Both the position numbers and the translations under genes were made by a program. The notes under the pieces were generated by a model. The model made no database searches. It had not been told where the DNA came from and saw nothing but the letters and a program-made list of their open reading frames with translations. Shown here piece by piece: positions 12,461-21,355 of a DNA stretch of 34,442 nucleotides (its first letter is position 1; every line of letters begins with the position of its first letter). Origin of the DNA: a virus; IMG/VR virus record IMGVR_UViG_3300031566_000204, positions 1 to 34,442 of that record. One strand, written 5' to 3'.

Positions 12461-14872
12461 TTAAAATTGCTCCGCAAAAAGATTTAAATTTTCCCTTTCA
12501 ACTTCATTAATTACTTTACTAAAAATAATGATGTTTTGTAAATTGCCATCGTAAAAATTTACGTTAGGAGATGCCGACTTTGCGCCAAAAACAAAAGCAG
12601 ATACATCGCCAACTATACTATCGCTTGTACCAGTCTGCAAAACTCCATTTATGTATAATTTTAAATCGCTTATGCCGTCAAATGTTACTAAAATAGAATT
12701 TCTTTGAGCCGAAATTGCGCCACTTTTGGAAATAAAACTTGCCCCATTCCATAAACTAGCCCGTAAAATTCCACTCTCAAATGAAAGCCCGAATTTATTA
12801 CTTGCCCCGATTATATTGTTTACTAAAACCTGCGCAGATGCTACGCTTGCAGGTGTAAAAATTATTGACAATGAAAATGTCAATATATTTGACACTTCAT
12901 TTAAAACTGTGCGGGAAATAAAATTATCAGAGCCGTTAAAATCTATTAAATTATTTACTTTATCAAATTTCGGTTGATTTGTTTTTGTTGCCTGCGATAA
13001 ATCGTAAGTATTTCCGCTTTGGTCGTAGAATGTTTTTAAATATCCAGTATCAGAACTTGCATTTTCTAAAGCATTATCTATAAAATCATTAAAATTTAGC
13101 CATTTTTCAGCTAAATAAGTATCTAAAAATTTTCTGCGAAAAATAAAATCCCTCTCATCATCGGAACCGTCATCAACGGCTGTGTCGGCGCTATTATTAC
13201 GCCTTAATTCTAGGCAATTATCCGAATAATCCTCTTTTAAAAGGTTAAATCCGCACGCTAAAATAATATCCGAAGTGTCGCTTGATATTGGCGGGATATC
13301 TTCAAAGGTTACTTGTTGTAATTTTAGCGTAGTCTTTAAATTTGCCGAGTGATTAATTCCGCTAATCTTATAAAAATTGTTTTTATTTATTTTTATAGCC
13401 CCGATTGCCTGCCCCAAAATGCCCTCATCAAGTTTTGAAACGTCTAAAACAAAGGCACCTTTACTATCGGATATTTCAGTTCTGCGTATTTGGCATAAGT
13501 CAAAAATTTTAGCATCGGGATAAAAAGGTAACTCAATTCTAAAAGATAGTTTCGGATTTTCTGTCTGTGTACCGATAAAATCTAATAAATTTTGGCGTTC
13601 GGTAGCATTATCAATAAACTCAATATCAACATCTTTAGAAGTTCCAAATTTAGTGTTATTGCTTATAAATTCTAATGCCGTATCGCTCCAAAACCATTTT
13701 TCTATTACGTTTTTTCCGCCTTGATTAAAATCAAAAACGGATATCTTTTTTTCAGGCGAATTTAAAAAGAAATGTTTAACTACGCTTGTTGGTTTTGCCG
13801 GGCGGAAATAAAATACGTTATCTTTTACGTAAAAAATGGAATGCCCGAACGCTAATTCTCGCAATAAATCTATTACTTTAGTTTCGGGGTCTATCAAAGA
13901 CAGATTTAAACTCTGCGTATTGTAACCTGCGGATATATTATCTGTATTGACTTCAAAAAAAGCCGTAAACTGCCCACGATTGACTATTTCATAGACAAGG
14001 TCGTTGACATTCGTAGCGGTCAAAGTGCCTAACTCCGCCACGTTTAACGTGCTTAAAATTGATACCAAAGCCCTTGCGGAAAATTGCTCGCTGTCATCTT
14101 TTGTAGTTACGGCAGTTTTATCATCTATAAATCCTTGAAATGTCTCCGTTTCAATCAAAATCGGGTTGTCAGGGTCGGTATATCGGTCAATGTACCCTTC
14201 CATAATCCGAATTAGCGAATTATGGCGCACAAAATTTACAAAAATTGAGTTCGGATTGTCTTCGTCAGACATTTCCCCGTGAAGATTTTTCAATTTAAGA
14301 TTAGCGGAGCCGACTTTTACCTCTCCAAATTCGTAAAGGTTGTCAGGGATTTGTTCGCTAATCGGGCTGACGCTCTTATCTATCAAGTAATTTGAAATAT
14401 CAAACCAATCGTCCTCATATTCTTTTACTTTTTTAACGGAAACATCGTCTATTTCGGCAGTAAAAGCGCTCAATCCTTTTAAATATAGCGTAGAATTGCC
14501 AAGCGCTCTTATTTTTAAAATATAAATACCATTTTGCGCAATAGTTTCGCCAACGCTTTGGTCCCCCATTAAAATCTGCAAAGTTCCGCTTGCATAACTT
14601 GTCATCAAAAATTTTATTTCATACAAAAAGCCACTTTCCAAACCTATGTCTTGCGAAAGTGAGGTATCAGTTACGGCGCTTGCATTAGCTTTACCGTCTG
14701 TAATACTCCAATTTGCCCCTTTCGCCCAGTCGGTATCTGTGGTAAAATCGCCATTGGTAACAAGTTCGGCCGCAAACAATTCGGTAACCGCAAGCCGTCT
14801 TTTAATTTCTAAACGTCTGCCGTGTTTAAGTTCGCTGTATCTTTGCCAAATTTGCTTATTAGTTAAACTCAT
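12461..14872 (-). CDS. Tail hub/tip protein with inserted carbohydrate-binding-like and C-terminal LamG-like domains
   Basis: An 803-aa protein, ATG 14872 behind GAGGT. Residues 1-30 (RYSELKHGRRLEIKRRL) and 150 onward (YEDDWFDISNYLID) look like one hub domain interrupted by an insert of about 115 residues. The insert starts ELVTNGDFTTDTDWAKGANW and ends EIDDVSVKKV, typical of a carbohydrate-binding beta-sandwich. The middle third (FQGFIDDKTAV, EFGEVKVGSANLKLKNLHGEM) resembles phage baseplate-hub/tail-tip proteins. Residues ~600-803 (TFYDQSGNTYDLSQ, IDFNGSDNFIS, LKLYINGVLQ, NLQNIIIFSKVI) form a LamG/concanavalin-like domain. Probably part of the host-recognition tip. Confidence 0.65.
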   Translation of the reverse strand: MSLTNKQIWQRYSELKHGRRLEIKRRLAVTELFAAELVTNGDFTTDTDWAKGANWSITDGKANASAVTDTSLSQDIGLESGFLYEIKFLMTSYASGTLQILMGDQSVGETIAQNGIYILKIRALGNSTLYLKGLSAFTAEIDDVSVKKVKEYEDDWFDISNYLIDKSVSPISEQIPDNLYEFGEVKVGSANLKLKNLHGEMSDEDNPNSIFVNFVRHNSLIRIMEGYIDRYTDPDNPILIETETFQGFIDDKTAVTTKDDSEQFSARALVSILSTLNVAELGTLTATNVNDLVYEIVNRGQFTAFFEVNTDNISAGYNTQSLNLSLIDPETKVIDLLRELAFGHSIFYVKDNVFYFRPAKPTSVVKHFFLNSPEKKISVFDFNQGGKNVIEKWFWSDTALEFISNNTKFGTSKDVDIEFIDNATERQNLLDFIGTQTENPKLSFRIELPFYPDAKIFDLCQIRRTEISDSKGAFVLDVSKLDEGILGQAIGAIKINKNNFYKISGINHSANLKTTLKLQQVTFEDIPPISSDTSDIILACGFNLLKEDYSDNCLELRRNNSADTAVDDGSDDERDFIFRRKFLDTYLAEKWLNFNDFIDNALENASSDTGYLKTFYDQSGNTYDLSQATKTNQPKFDKVNNLIDFNGSDNFISRTVLNEVSNILTFSLSIIFTPASVASAQVLVNNIIGASNKFGLSFESGILRASLWNGASFISKSGAISAQRNSILVTFDGISDLKLYINGVLQTGTSDSIVGDVSAFVFGAKSASPNVNFYDGNLQNIIIFSKVINEVERENLNLFAEQF

Positions 14873-14875
14873 AAA

Positions 14876-15682
14876 TTATGATACCTCAATCAATCGCAAA
14901 TTATCATTTAATCCAGTCCAATAAAGATTTTTAGTAAGCGAAGGGCTACCGCCACGCACCCGCGCAACCTTGTAAATATCCCTAAATCGGTACGGCTCAA
15001 AAGAATAATCAAATTGCCCATCAACGCCTGCATTAATCCAAATATAAAACTCCGTTGCCCTATCTTTTAAAGTTTCCAAAAGGTCTATGTCGTTTTGGTT
15101 TATATGGCTTTTGATTGCAAGCGAAAAATCAAAACTATTTCCTTTTGTAATTACGATATTTTTGCTATCCTCTTTTTTGAAAATTGTTTCATTTACTTGT
15201 TCAGTCGGGTTCGGGTCTATAGGATATTCCAATGTGCCGATTAAATCAAAAGCGTAGACATCAAAAACGTACTTCTCCTCATTAGTCACTATGGTATTGC
15301 TGCCAGAAATACGAATACGGCTCATTGTAGTTTTGGCATCTAACAAAACGTATATATATTTATTGTCTGCGGTTTTAGTTATCGTAGCGTTGACGCCATC
15401 AGTAATGTTATTCCAACTGCCGTCATAAAATTCAAAAGCTATGTTTAAAATGTTGGTATTGTAAATAAAAAGCGCTTTAATTTCCCTGTTAGTTTCAAAA
15501 TCCCGCTCTATAGATACGGCATTGCCGTCAGTGTCTTCACCGCTTGACTGCCAACGTGTATTTTTATTGCCGTCAAACGCAAGCCATTTAGTTTCATCAT
15601 TGCTTGATACCGAAACATCGCCTTGAAATTCCTGTAAGGCGTAATTAAAATCAAAAAATGTTATCCCTTTAAATGTTGCCAT
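14876..15682 (-). CDS. Distal tail protein with discoidin-like domain
   Basis: A 268-aa protein, ATG 15682. The N-terminal ~150 residues contain KWLAFDGNKNTRWQSSG and IKALFIYNTNI, the pattern of F5/8 type C (discoidin/galactose-binding) domains. The C-terminal ~110 residues (KNIVITKGNSFDFSLAIKS to LYWTGLNDNLRLIEVS) look like a phage distal tail or tail-tip component. Position between tape measure and hub supports a Dit-like role. Specific family uncertain. Confidence 0.5.
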   Translation of the reverse strand: MATFKGITFFDFNYALQEFQGDVSVSSNDETKWLAFDGNKNTRWQSSGEDTDGNAVSIERDFETNREIKALFIYNTNILNIAFEFYDGSWNNITDGVNATITKTADNKYIYVLLDAKTTMSRIRISGSNTIVTNEEKYVFDVYAFDLIGTLEYPIDPNPTEQVNETIFKKEDSKNIVITKGNSFDFSLAIKSHINQNDIDLLETLKDRATEFYIWINAGVDGQFDYSFEPYRFRDIYKVARVRGGSPSLTKNLYWTGLNDNLRLIEVS

Positions 15683-15688
15683 AATTTA

Positions 15689-18325
15689 TTATGCCGTAGT
15701 CGGAAACGGCGCTACTGCCCTATCCGTTATTTGATTTGAAATTATATCGTGTAAACTTATTGCTAATTCTTCAGGAGTACTGCCTATCAAATTTCCTTCA
15801 ACATTTACCGTAATGTCCATTTTGCTACTTTGATTATTAGTTATCGCATCGGGCGATGATAATGCCAAATCGCCACTACGTAAAAACTGCGCCTCTGCCG
15901 AAGGTACAATAATTTCGCCTGCGTGTACGTTTGCAAGCATATCACTAGGCACGCTGTCGGTACCGACTGCAAAACTTGTACTCGCAATTCTAGCAATGGG
16001 GGCTATCGCTGCAGCTGCGACCGTTGCGGCGGCTACCAAGTTAGCGGGAAACGGCAATGTCAACGCTTTTGCAATACCTTCGTCTTTACTTACAAGCGCT
16101 TTTTTTAAGGCGATCTTCGTTTCCTGTATTGCATTTGCTTTATTTAATGTTTCCGATGCACCCAAAGTTTGCGCAACACTTTGCAAATTACTGTCGTTAA
16201 GTTTAGTATTAAATTTAGCTGATTTTTCTTTGAAAACATTTTTTCGGTCTTCAATAGCTTTTAAAGCACCTGCAAAATCTTCTTCTATCGCTTTTTCCTG
16301 CTCTTTTGTTAACGCTAAAATCTCTGTTTTCGCAAGCCCTTCGGTTTCCCAGTCAATTATTTTATTTTCTAAATCCAATAATCGCATTTCCCTTTCGGCA
16401 AGTAGTTTTTCTTCTAATAATAAAAGTTCTGCCTCATTTGCGGAGGTTTTAATTGCCAAAATTTGTGCCGCTTCCGCCTCTGTAATTTCGCCTTTTTTAA
16501 TTGATAATGCTTTAGCATCTTCCGCCGCTCTTGCGTTTGCATCTTTTTCAGCGTCTAGCTTTTCTTTTTCTTTTTTTTGTTTATTTTCAGCAACTGTATC
16601 GCCTGCAAGTTTCCATTCATCAGCCCAAGCGCTGGCAACCGTTTTTACATCTTCCAATATAGATATATTTGATTTTCCAAAAAGACTACGAATGTTATTA
16701 ACTAAATGCTCTACTACTGTCAAAGTATCATTGGCAAATGACAAAAATCCGTTTATAACTTTTGTAAAAAAGCCCTTAAATAAATCAAACCAAAATCTTA
16801 TAGCGTCCGAAAAAACTATTTTTAAAAATTCTAATACTCGCTCTGTTTTTTCTTGTATACCACCCCAGTTTTTATTCCAAGCAACAAATAAAGTTCCGAC
16901 TGCGACTATTAATGCGCCTATGCCTGTGGAAACTAAAGCGATTTTTAACGCACGCAAAGAAAAAACGCTACTCCAAATACTTTTAGTTAATAAACCAAAA
17001 TTTGTTATTAAACTTGTGAGCGTAAATTGTTTAATGAAAATAGTATTTAAAATTAATTGAGTTTTCAAAACATTGAAACCTATCCCCAAAGCCCCGATAG
17101 CTTTTGTCGCATTTATAACCTGCCCTGCCAAAATAAGTAATGCGCTACCAAAAATGCCTATAAAAGCTACTACGCCACTTATCCCCGCACCCCATAAAAC
17201 CAACGTAGCGATATTATTTTTAGTGCGATCGTCCATTTCGTTTAATTTATTAATAAAATTAGTAACAATTTGTACGGCAGGTTTCAATTTCTCTGCAAAA
17301 AAAGAACCAAAAGAAATGCGCAAAACATTTAAACTTCCTACTAAAATTTTAACTGCCTGCGAAAATGTCTCTAATTGCAATACGTACGCTTCATTTAATC
17401 CAGTTCCATTTTTAATATCACCGTTTATATTTACAATAGTTTTTCGCAGATTTTCTATTTCTTTTTCGCCTAACGCACCTACTGCGGTCAACGCTCTTAT
17501 GTTCGGTATCATTTCTGCTAAAGCGTCGGGATTTTCTTTTGCGGCTTTCGCTAATTTAAAAAGCACTTCGGTAAAATCAGCGCTTTTTAAAGCAGACGCA
17601 CCGACAGGGATATTGTATTTTTTCATTACTTCAATAGCCGCTTCAGTCGGTTTCAAAAGCCCTGATATAGCGCCTCTTAAAGCCGTTGACGCCTCTTCCG
17701 TACTTAAACCGCCCAAAGTTAACTGCGACATTGTCGCAAGTAAAGTCTTAAATCCTATACCTGCCTGCTTTGCAATAGGCGCTATCTTCCCAACATTGGC
17801 CGCAAGTTCGCCCACTGTGGTTTTACCTGCTTTTTGCGCACTAAAAAAAGCATTTGCCACATCGCTTGCTTTGACAGTTTCCTTTCCGTAAGCATTAATA
17901 ACCGAAGTCAAACCGTCTACGGCAATACTTAAATCAGTAACACCACCGATAGCAAGTTTTTGAGCGATAGCAAAAGTTTTTAATGATTTTTCGCTTACGC
18001 CTAAAGCCGAAACAGTATCAAATAAGGCTTTGTTGGTATCTCTTATTGAAAATCCTAATCCGATTGCGTCTTTGGCTACACTTTTTAAATCATCGCCAAA
18101 TTCGTCAAGTTCGCCTTTACTTAAAAGAGTGAAAACATTAGTAATGCCACTTTCAAAATCTGCAAAAGGTTTTAGCGTTGAAATTATACCTGCAGAAATA
18201 CCCGCAAAAGCAATAGCGCCAACTTTGGCAACATCGGCAAAGCTAGTTTTCAGCGTATTTACTTTGCCCTCTATTTGCTTTGTGTCGGCTAAAAAATTAA
18301 GTACGACATTACTGCTTAACGCCAT
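15689..18325 (-). CDS. Tail tape measure protein (TP901-1 core type)
   Basis: An 878-aa protein from ATG 18325 (MALSSNVVLNFL), nine bases after GGAG; a TTG five codons upstream overlaps this site and is less likely. Residues ~90-230 show the TP901 tape-measure core (IRDTNKALFDTVSALG, VTDLSIAVDGLTSVINAYG, KAGKTTVGELAANVGKIAPI, LGGLSTEEASTALRG). Hydrophobic segments follow (IATLVLWGAGISGVVAFIG and others), then a long Ala/Glu/Lys coiled coil near residues 570-720. The C-terminus has TVNVEGNLIGSTPEELA. It sets tail length; at about 0.15 nm per residue this predicts roughly 130 nm. Its start overlaps the chaperone frame. Confidence 0.9.
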   Translation of the reverse strand: MALSSNVVLNFLADTKQIEGKVNTLKTSFADVAKVGAIAFAGISAGIISTLKPFADFESGITNVFTLLSKGELDEFGDDLKSVAKDAIGLGFSIRDTNKALFDTVSALGVSEKSLKTFAIAQKLAIGGVTDLSIAVDGLTSVINAYGKETVKASDVANAFFSAQKAGKTTVGELAANVGKIAPIAKQAGIGFKTLLATMSQLTLGGLSTEEASTALRGAISGLLKPTEAAIEVMKKYNIPVGASALKSADFTEVLFKLAKAAKENPDALAEMIPNIRALTAVGALGEKEIENLRKTIVNINGDIKNGTGLNEAYVLQLETFSQAVKILVGSLNVLRISFGSFFAEKLKPAVQIVTNFINKLNEMDDRTKNNIATLVLWGAGISGVVAFIGIFGSALLILAGQVINATKAIGALGIGFNVLKTQLILNTIFIKQFTLTSLITNFGLLTKSIWSSVFSLRALKIALVSTGIGALIVAVGTLFVAWNKNWGGIQEKTERVLEFLKIVFSDAIRFWFDLFKGFFTKVINGFLSFANDTLTVVEHLVNNIRSLFGKSNISILEDVKTVASAWADEWKLAGDTVAENKQKKEKEKLDAEKDANARAAEDAKALSIKKGEITEAEAAQILAIKTSANEAELLLLEEKLLAEREMRLLDLENKIIDWETEGLAKTEILALTKEQEKAIEEDFAGALKAIEDRKNVFKEKSAKFNTKLNDSNLQSVAQTLGASETLNKANAIQETKIALKKALVSKDEGIAKALTLPFPANLVAAATVAAAAIAPIARIASTSFAVGTDSVPSDMLANVHAGEIIVPSAEAQFLRSGDLALSSPDAITNNQSSKMDITVNVEGNLIGSTPEELAISLHDIISNQITDRAVAPFPTTA

Positions 18326-19060
18326 TTTTTGTAACTCCAAACTTACTCTCTAAATTTTTCCTAACAGTATCTAAATCCTCTTTTTTATTTCCATTTACAT
18401 TGATAAAATTTTGATAAAAATTTACATACCTTTCAAAATTAGAGTTTGCAACCTGCATATTTCTGCGAGTATTCGCATTTGAAACTGCGCCCGCTACTTT
18501 CATACTATTTGCAAAACCGATATTCTTAAATGCCATATCTTTTAATGAAATTTTGCCGTATTGTTCGCACAAAATTTGTATTTCCCGCAGTGTCAAGTCT
18601 CCAATTTCGTTAAATTTATATCCTGCTTTAAAGACTAAAAGCCCGATGATATCTTCAAAATTTAACTTTTTTTTTCTGCGATTTTTTCGTTTTCTTTGCT
18701 TTCGTTGTCATCTGCTTTAGGTAAACTTGCATTTAAAGCAGTAGTAACAGTTGATATATTTCCGCTTAAGTTCTTTACAAATTTAAGTAGAATATCTGCC
18801 GTTACACTATCGCAAAAATTCTCATAAGTCATTTCTTTTTTGTCTTCTTCGGAAAATCCCGCATATAAAACCTTTGAAATTGTTAGCATAGGTTTGTTTT
18901 TTAAAAGTTCGCCCAATAGACTAATTTTCAAACCTTCTTTTTCTAACTCAATAATATCGGTTAAAGAAAATCTTAATTTATATTTTTTATTACCTATCGG
19001 AATTTCGCTACTACTCAATAATTTTGCAATGTTATCAAAACCGTCATTACTTTCAGCCAT
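18309..19060 (-). CDS. Tail assembly chaperone, long form by -1 frameshift (G-GT-like)
   Basis: The zero frame from ATG 19060 reaches the run of nine A (18675-18667, minus strand) in GCA GAA AAA AAA AGT TAA. A one-base backward slip on A AAA AAA gives AAG TTA AAT and an open frame to 18309 with no stop. The joined product continues KLNFEDIIGLLVFKAG then YKFNEIGDLTLREIQILCEQYG, a coherent domain typical of the second chaperone frame (helical, LT.REI..L...Y). The downstream frame has no good start of its own (a TTG at 18596). This arrangement, before the tape measure, is the conserved G/GT frameshift of long-tailed phages. The frameshift itself is inferred. Confidence 0.8.
18662..19060 (-). CDS. 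Tail assembly chaperone, short form (G-like)
   Basis: A 132-aa protein, ATG 19060 behind GGAGG. It reads LSSSEIPIGNKKYKLRFSLTDIIELE, matching the start of many gpG-like chaperones (I.IGGK.Y.LRF.LN.I..LE), and ends in a polar tail EKIAEKKS at the slippery run. The short form is expected in excess over the frameshifted form and coats the tape measure during tail assembly. It follows the tail-tube gene, separated by a hairpin that may reduce read-through. Confidence 0.8.
   Translation of the reverse strand: MAESNDGFDNIAKLLSSSEIPIGNKKYKLRFSLTDIIELEKEGLKISLLGELLKNKPMLTISKVLYAGFSEEDKKEMTYENFCDSVTADILLKFVKNLSGNISTVTTALNASLPKADDNESKENEKIAEKKS
18667..18675 (-). other. Slippery A9 run for -1 frameshifting
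   Basis: Nine consecutive A on the minus strand, holding the heptamer A AAA AAA in the zero frame, three bases from the zero-frame TAA. Slippage joins the two chaperone frames. Confidence 0.75.
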
Positions 19061-19083
19061 TTTACTACCTCCATTTTAAATAA

Positions 19084-19105
19084 GGGCGGGCGATTAAACC
19101 CGCCC
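19084..19105 (-). terminator. Terminator-like hairpin after the tail-tube gene
   Basis: On the minus strand GGGCGGG (19105-19099) pairs with CCCGCCC (19090-19084) around TTTAATCG, followed by TTATTTAAA. A 7-bp GC-only stem with a short U-rich tail, probably partial termination or 3'-end protection. The loop matches that of the hairpin after the major capsid gene. Confidence 0.6.
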
Positions 19106-19113
19106 CTTTTTAA

Positions 19114-20004
19114 CTAACAAACGTCTTCGGGTTTCATTCGGTAAAGCGTATAGAGATTATTGTTATTACAAGGGTCAACAAGTATCTCTCCCGATAATGT
19201 AATCTCAGCCCATTCTCTGTAAACTGCGGAAAATGGAATGCCACTGGGTATACTGACTTTAGTAAAGTCAATATACGTTAAACTGCCATCGCTTAATTTA
19301 GGCAATACGGCAAGCATACCCATATACGTTGTGTTGGGTTTATTGCCAACCGAAGTAATTACATTTCCGAAGTTTACGCCTCTAACGTCTACGGCCGCAA
19401 TATCTCCCTCTACAAGGGCAACGGAGCCACTTCCGCCAGTTATCGTAATGCCAAGTTCGTCAATATCAGTAGTACCACCTGTGCCTGCAATCGTAATGCC
19501 CGAAGCTACCAATCCCAAATTATCAAGGAAAGCGCCGTCTCCCTGCGGTTTACCGACTAAATAAATATCAACTTTTGTCGGGTCCGCAGTGCCTTTAAAT
19601 ACTAATTTTCCAAAGGGTATATTGCCCTCTTTACCAACGGTAGCCGCAATGCTTGCGATACCAGTAGCGGCATCAAATATAGATACGCCTTTAGTGTTTG
19701 CTATTGTGCCGATATCGCCGCTTGCCTCTGCAGCGGTATTATCAACCTGACTTCCTTGCTCAAAAGTCGTAAATGCAAAGTCGGGAAACTCACGCAAAAC
19801 CAAAGTAATAGGATTTGCGGGTTCTCCGGGCTCTTGCGCCCACGCTCCGTCAGGATTTCCGCCAACTAAATTAACGCCTTCTCTTGACCGTTCAACTGTT
19901 AATTCCTGCAAAACCCTAAAAATGCCGTAAGGGTCTTTTGTTACCTGTTTGTAAGGGATAACTAAATCTATCCCAAACCTTCCGTTCGGATTTAAATCGC
20001 CCAT
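19114..20004 (-). CDS. Major tail tube protein
   Basis: A 296-aa beta-rich protein, ATG 20004 behind GAGGT. It lies where the siphovirus tail-tube gene normally lies, between the tail-terminator/connector genes and the tail chaperone. The N-terminus GDLNPNGRFGIDLVIPYKQV, a GTGGTTDIDELGITITGGSGS segment of Ig-like appearance in the middle, and a C-terminal AEITLSGEILVDPC fit a tube protein with a small insertion. No sheath gene is seen, so the tail should be non-contractile. A hairpin follows the gene, consistent with high expression. Assignment is mainly by position and length. Confidence 0.65.
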   Translation of the reverse strand: MGDLNPNGRFGIDLVIPYKQVTKDPYGIFRVLQELTVERSREGVNLVGGNPDGAWAQEPGEPANPITLVLREFPDFAFTTFEQGSQVDNTAAEASGDIGTIANTKGVSIFDAATGIASIAATVGKEGNIPFGKLVFKGTADPTKVDIYLVGKPQGDGAFLDNLGLVASGITIAGTGGTTDIDELGITITGGSGSVALVEGDIAAVDVRGVNFGNVITSVGNKPNTTYMGMLAVLPKLSDGSLTYIDFTKVSIPSGIPFSAVYREWAEITLSGEILVDPCNNNNLYTLYRMKPEDVC

Positions 20005-20024
20005 ATTTTTTACCTCGCTATTTT

Positions 20025-20327
20025 TTAATTTTCAAAATGACTATCGTCCCAGTTCAACTCGTTTTTTAAATTGTATGGGATATCTTCCCAAAGCGTACCT
20101 TTCTTTACACGAAATTCAACATTCTTTTTGTAAAGTAAACGTTCTGCTTTAGTTTTTCTACCTGCGAAATTAAACACTTTAATTTTGCGCCCATCGGGTC
20201 TATATATAGCTTTCTCTCCTTCAAAAATTCCTTTCGGATTATCTTTTTTATAAGAGATAGCCTGCGCTTTGTGATTATTTATTATTTTTTCTGCGATGTT
20301 TTTTACTTCGTTTTTATCTTTTGCCAT
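20025..20327 (-). CDS. Hypothetical protein between tail terminator and tube
   Basis: A 100-aa protein from ATG 20327 (MAKDKNEVKNIAEK), eight bases after AGGAG; the in-frame extension to 20378 overlaps the upstream gene and is rejected. Basic and charged, with IYRPDGRKIKVFNFAGRKTKAE and an acidic tail (NELNWDDSHFEN). No family recognised. Location suggests a minor tail or connector factor. Confidence 0.45.
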   Translation of the reverse strand: MAKDKNEVKNIAEKIINNHKAQAISYKKDNPKGIFEGEKAIYRPDGRKIKVFNFAGRKTKAERLLYKKNVEFRVKKGTLWEDIPYNLKNELNWDDSHFEN

Positions 20328-20340
20328 ACATACTACTCCT

Positions 20341-20823
20341 CTATGCGAATTTATAAGATAACTGCACGCCTGTGCCAATCATTTGCGCACCAGTATCAAA
20401 TTTATTGCGCACAGGTAAAAGCGTTGTCATTTCGTAACCGAAATTTACAGAATTGTTAGTTCGGTTTCCGAGCGTCCTTAACAACGCATCAGCATAACGT
20501 AACCCCTTACGATAATCAGTATTATTATTCCCTGCGTCTTCCATTGAAAACCAAAGGGAGACTACAAGGTTTAATTCAACCGCAGTACGTGCGTGATTAT
20601 TAGGGTCTAACTTTATGCTATCGTCTACTACTATGTTAACGAAAACTTTCTCCTCTGCGGGTAACTCTGCCAAATCAATGTAATAAGAAGCATCATTGAC
20701 GCTTGACAAAACTATGCCGTCAGTGTATTCGGAATTTACTTTTGCGATACAATTATTTAAATCGCTTTTTAAAAAATCCAATATGTCATCTAAAACTTGT
20801 TCTATATTTTTAATTACTTTCAT
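20341..20823 (-). CDS. Tail terminator / connector-like protein
   Basis: A 160-aa protein, ATG 20823. An N-terminal helix (IEQVLDDILDFLKSDL) is followed by strands (EEKVFVNIVVDDS; VELNLVVSLWFSM) and RKGLRYADALLRTLGNR, ending in VQLSYKFA. This helix-then-strand order with a central helix fits the tail-terminator or neck fold encoded between the gpG-like gene and the tail tube. Sequence identity to any family is not recognised. Confidence 0.5.
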   Translation of the reverse strand: MKVIKNIEQVLDDILDFLKSDLNNCIAKVNSEYTDGIVLSSVNDASYYIDLAELPAEEKVFVNIVVDDSIKLDPNNHARTAVELNLVVSLWFSMEDAGNNNTDYRKGLRYADALLRTLGNRTNNSVNFGYEMTTLLPVRNKFDTGAQMIGTGVQLSYKFA

Positions 20824-20829
20824 AATTTA

Positions 20830-21354
20830 TTAACCAAATATATTGCCTTTTAAATTTGCATTTCCTTTAAATCCTGCCCTTATAAATAGTCTTGATAAAG
20901 CATCTGATAAAGGTCTGTCCCAACGTTCTTTTACTGCCATATTCTTTACAAAAGGGTCGTTAAGTATTTCACGCTGTGGCATTTTCTTTGTGCCTAACTG
21001 GTGAAATTTAGCAATAGCGCTTTTACTTCCAAACGTTGCGGATTTATCGCTGATAGTAGTTATATTATCTGTACCGCCTTCATCAGAAAAAGAGCTTGCC
21101 ATTTGTCCTGACAAAACCAAAGAAGGATACGCATCGCCCTTTAATCTTAATTTTTGCATCTTTGTAGATGGCGCTAAATCTTTCCAAAATCTTAAATTGC
21201 CTTTGTTTGTATCAAAAAAACCGCCCATATGTCCACGAAATTTACGCCCTATTTCTTTGTATGCTTCTTTTAAGCGGATAAGGTTTTTATCGCCCAGTTT
21301 TTTAAAAATTGCCTGCGCGTCTTTAGAAAATTTTAAACTAAAACCATCAGCCAT
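20830..21354 (-). CDS. Mu gpG-like / P2 gpS-like tail completion protein
   Basis: A 174-aa protein, ATG 21354 behind GAGG. Diagnostic segments: FWKDLAPSTKMQKLRLKG (W..LAPST...K), YPSLVLSGQMASSF (LVLSG.L..S), ATFGSKSAIAKFHQLGTKK and MPQREIL (FGS..YA..HQ.G....MP.R). This is the phage virion morphogenesis family, involved in joining tail to head. It sits correctly between the gp36-like adaptor and the tail terminator. Confidence 0.8.
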   Translation of the reverse strand: MADGFSLKFSKDAQAIFKKLGDKNLIRLKEAYKEIGRKFRGHMGGFFDTNKGNLRFWKDLAPSTKMQKLRLKGDAYPSLVLSGQMASSFSDEGGTDNITTISDKSATFGSKSAIAKFHQLGTKKMPQREILNDPFVKNMAVKERWDRPLSDALSRLFIRAGFKGNANLKGNIFG

Positions 21355-21355
21355 A

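Noticed and set aside
15996-17891. Long plus-strand open frames (up to 354 codons) opposite the tape measure gene
   Set aside because: They mirror the Ala/Lys-rich tape-measure coding sequence, have Ser/Phe/Ala-rich compositions typical of antisense frames, and lack ribosome-binding sites and domain motifs.
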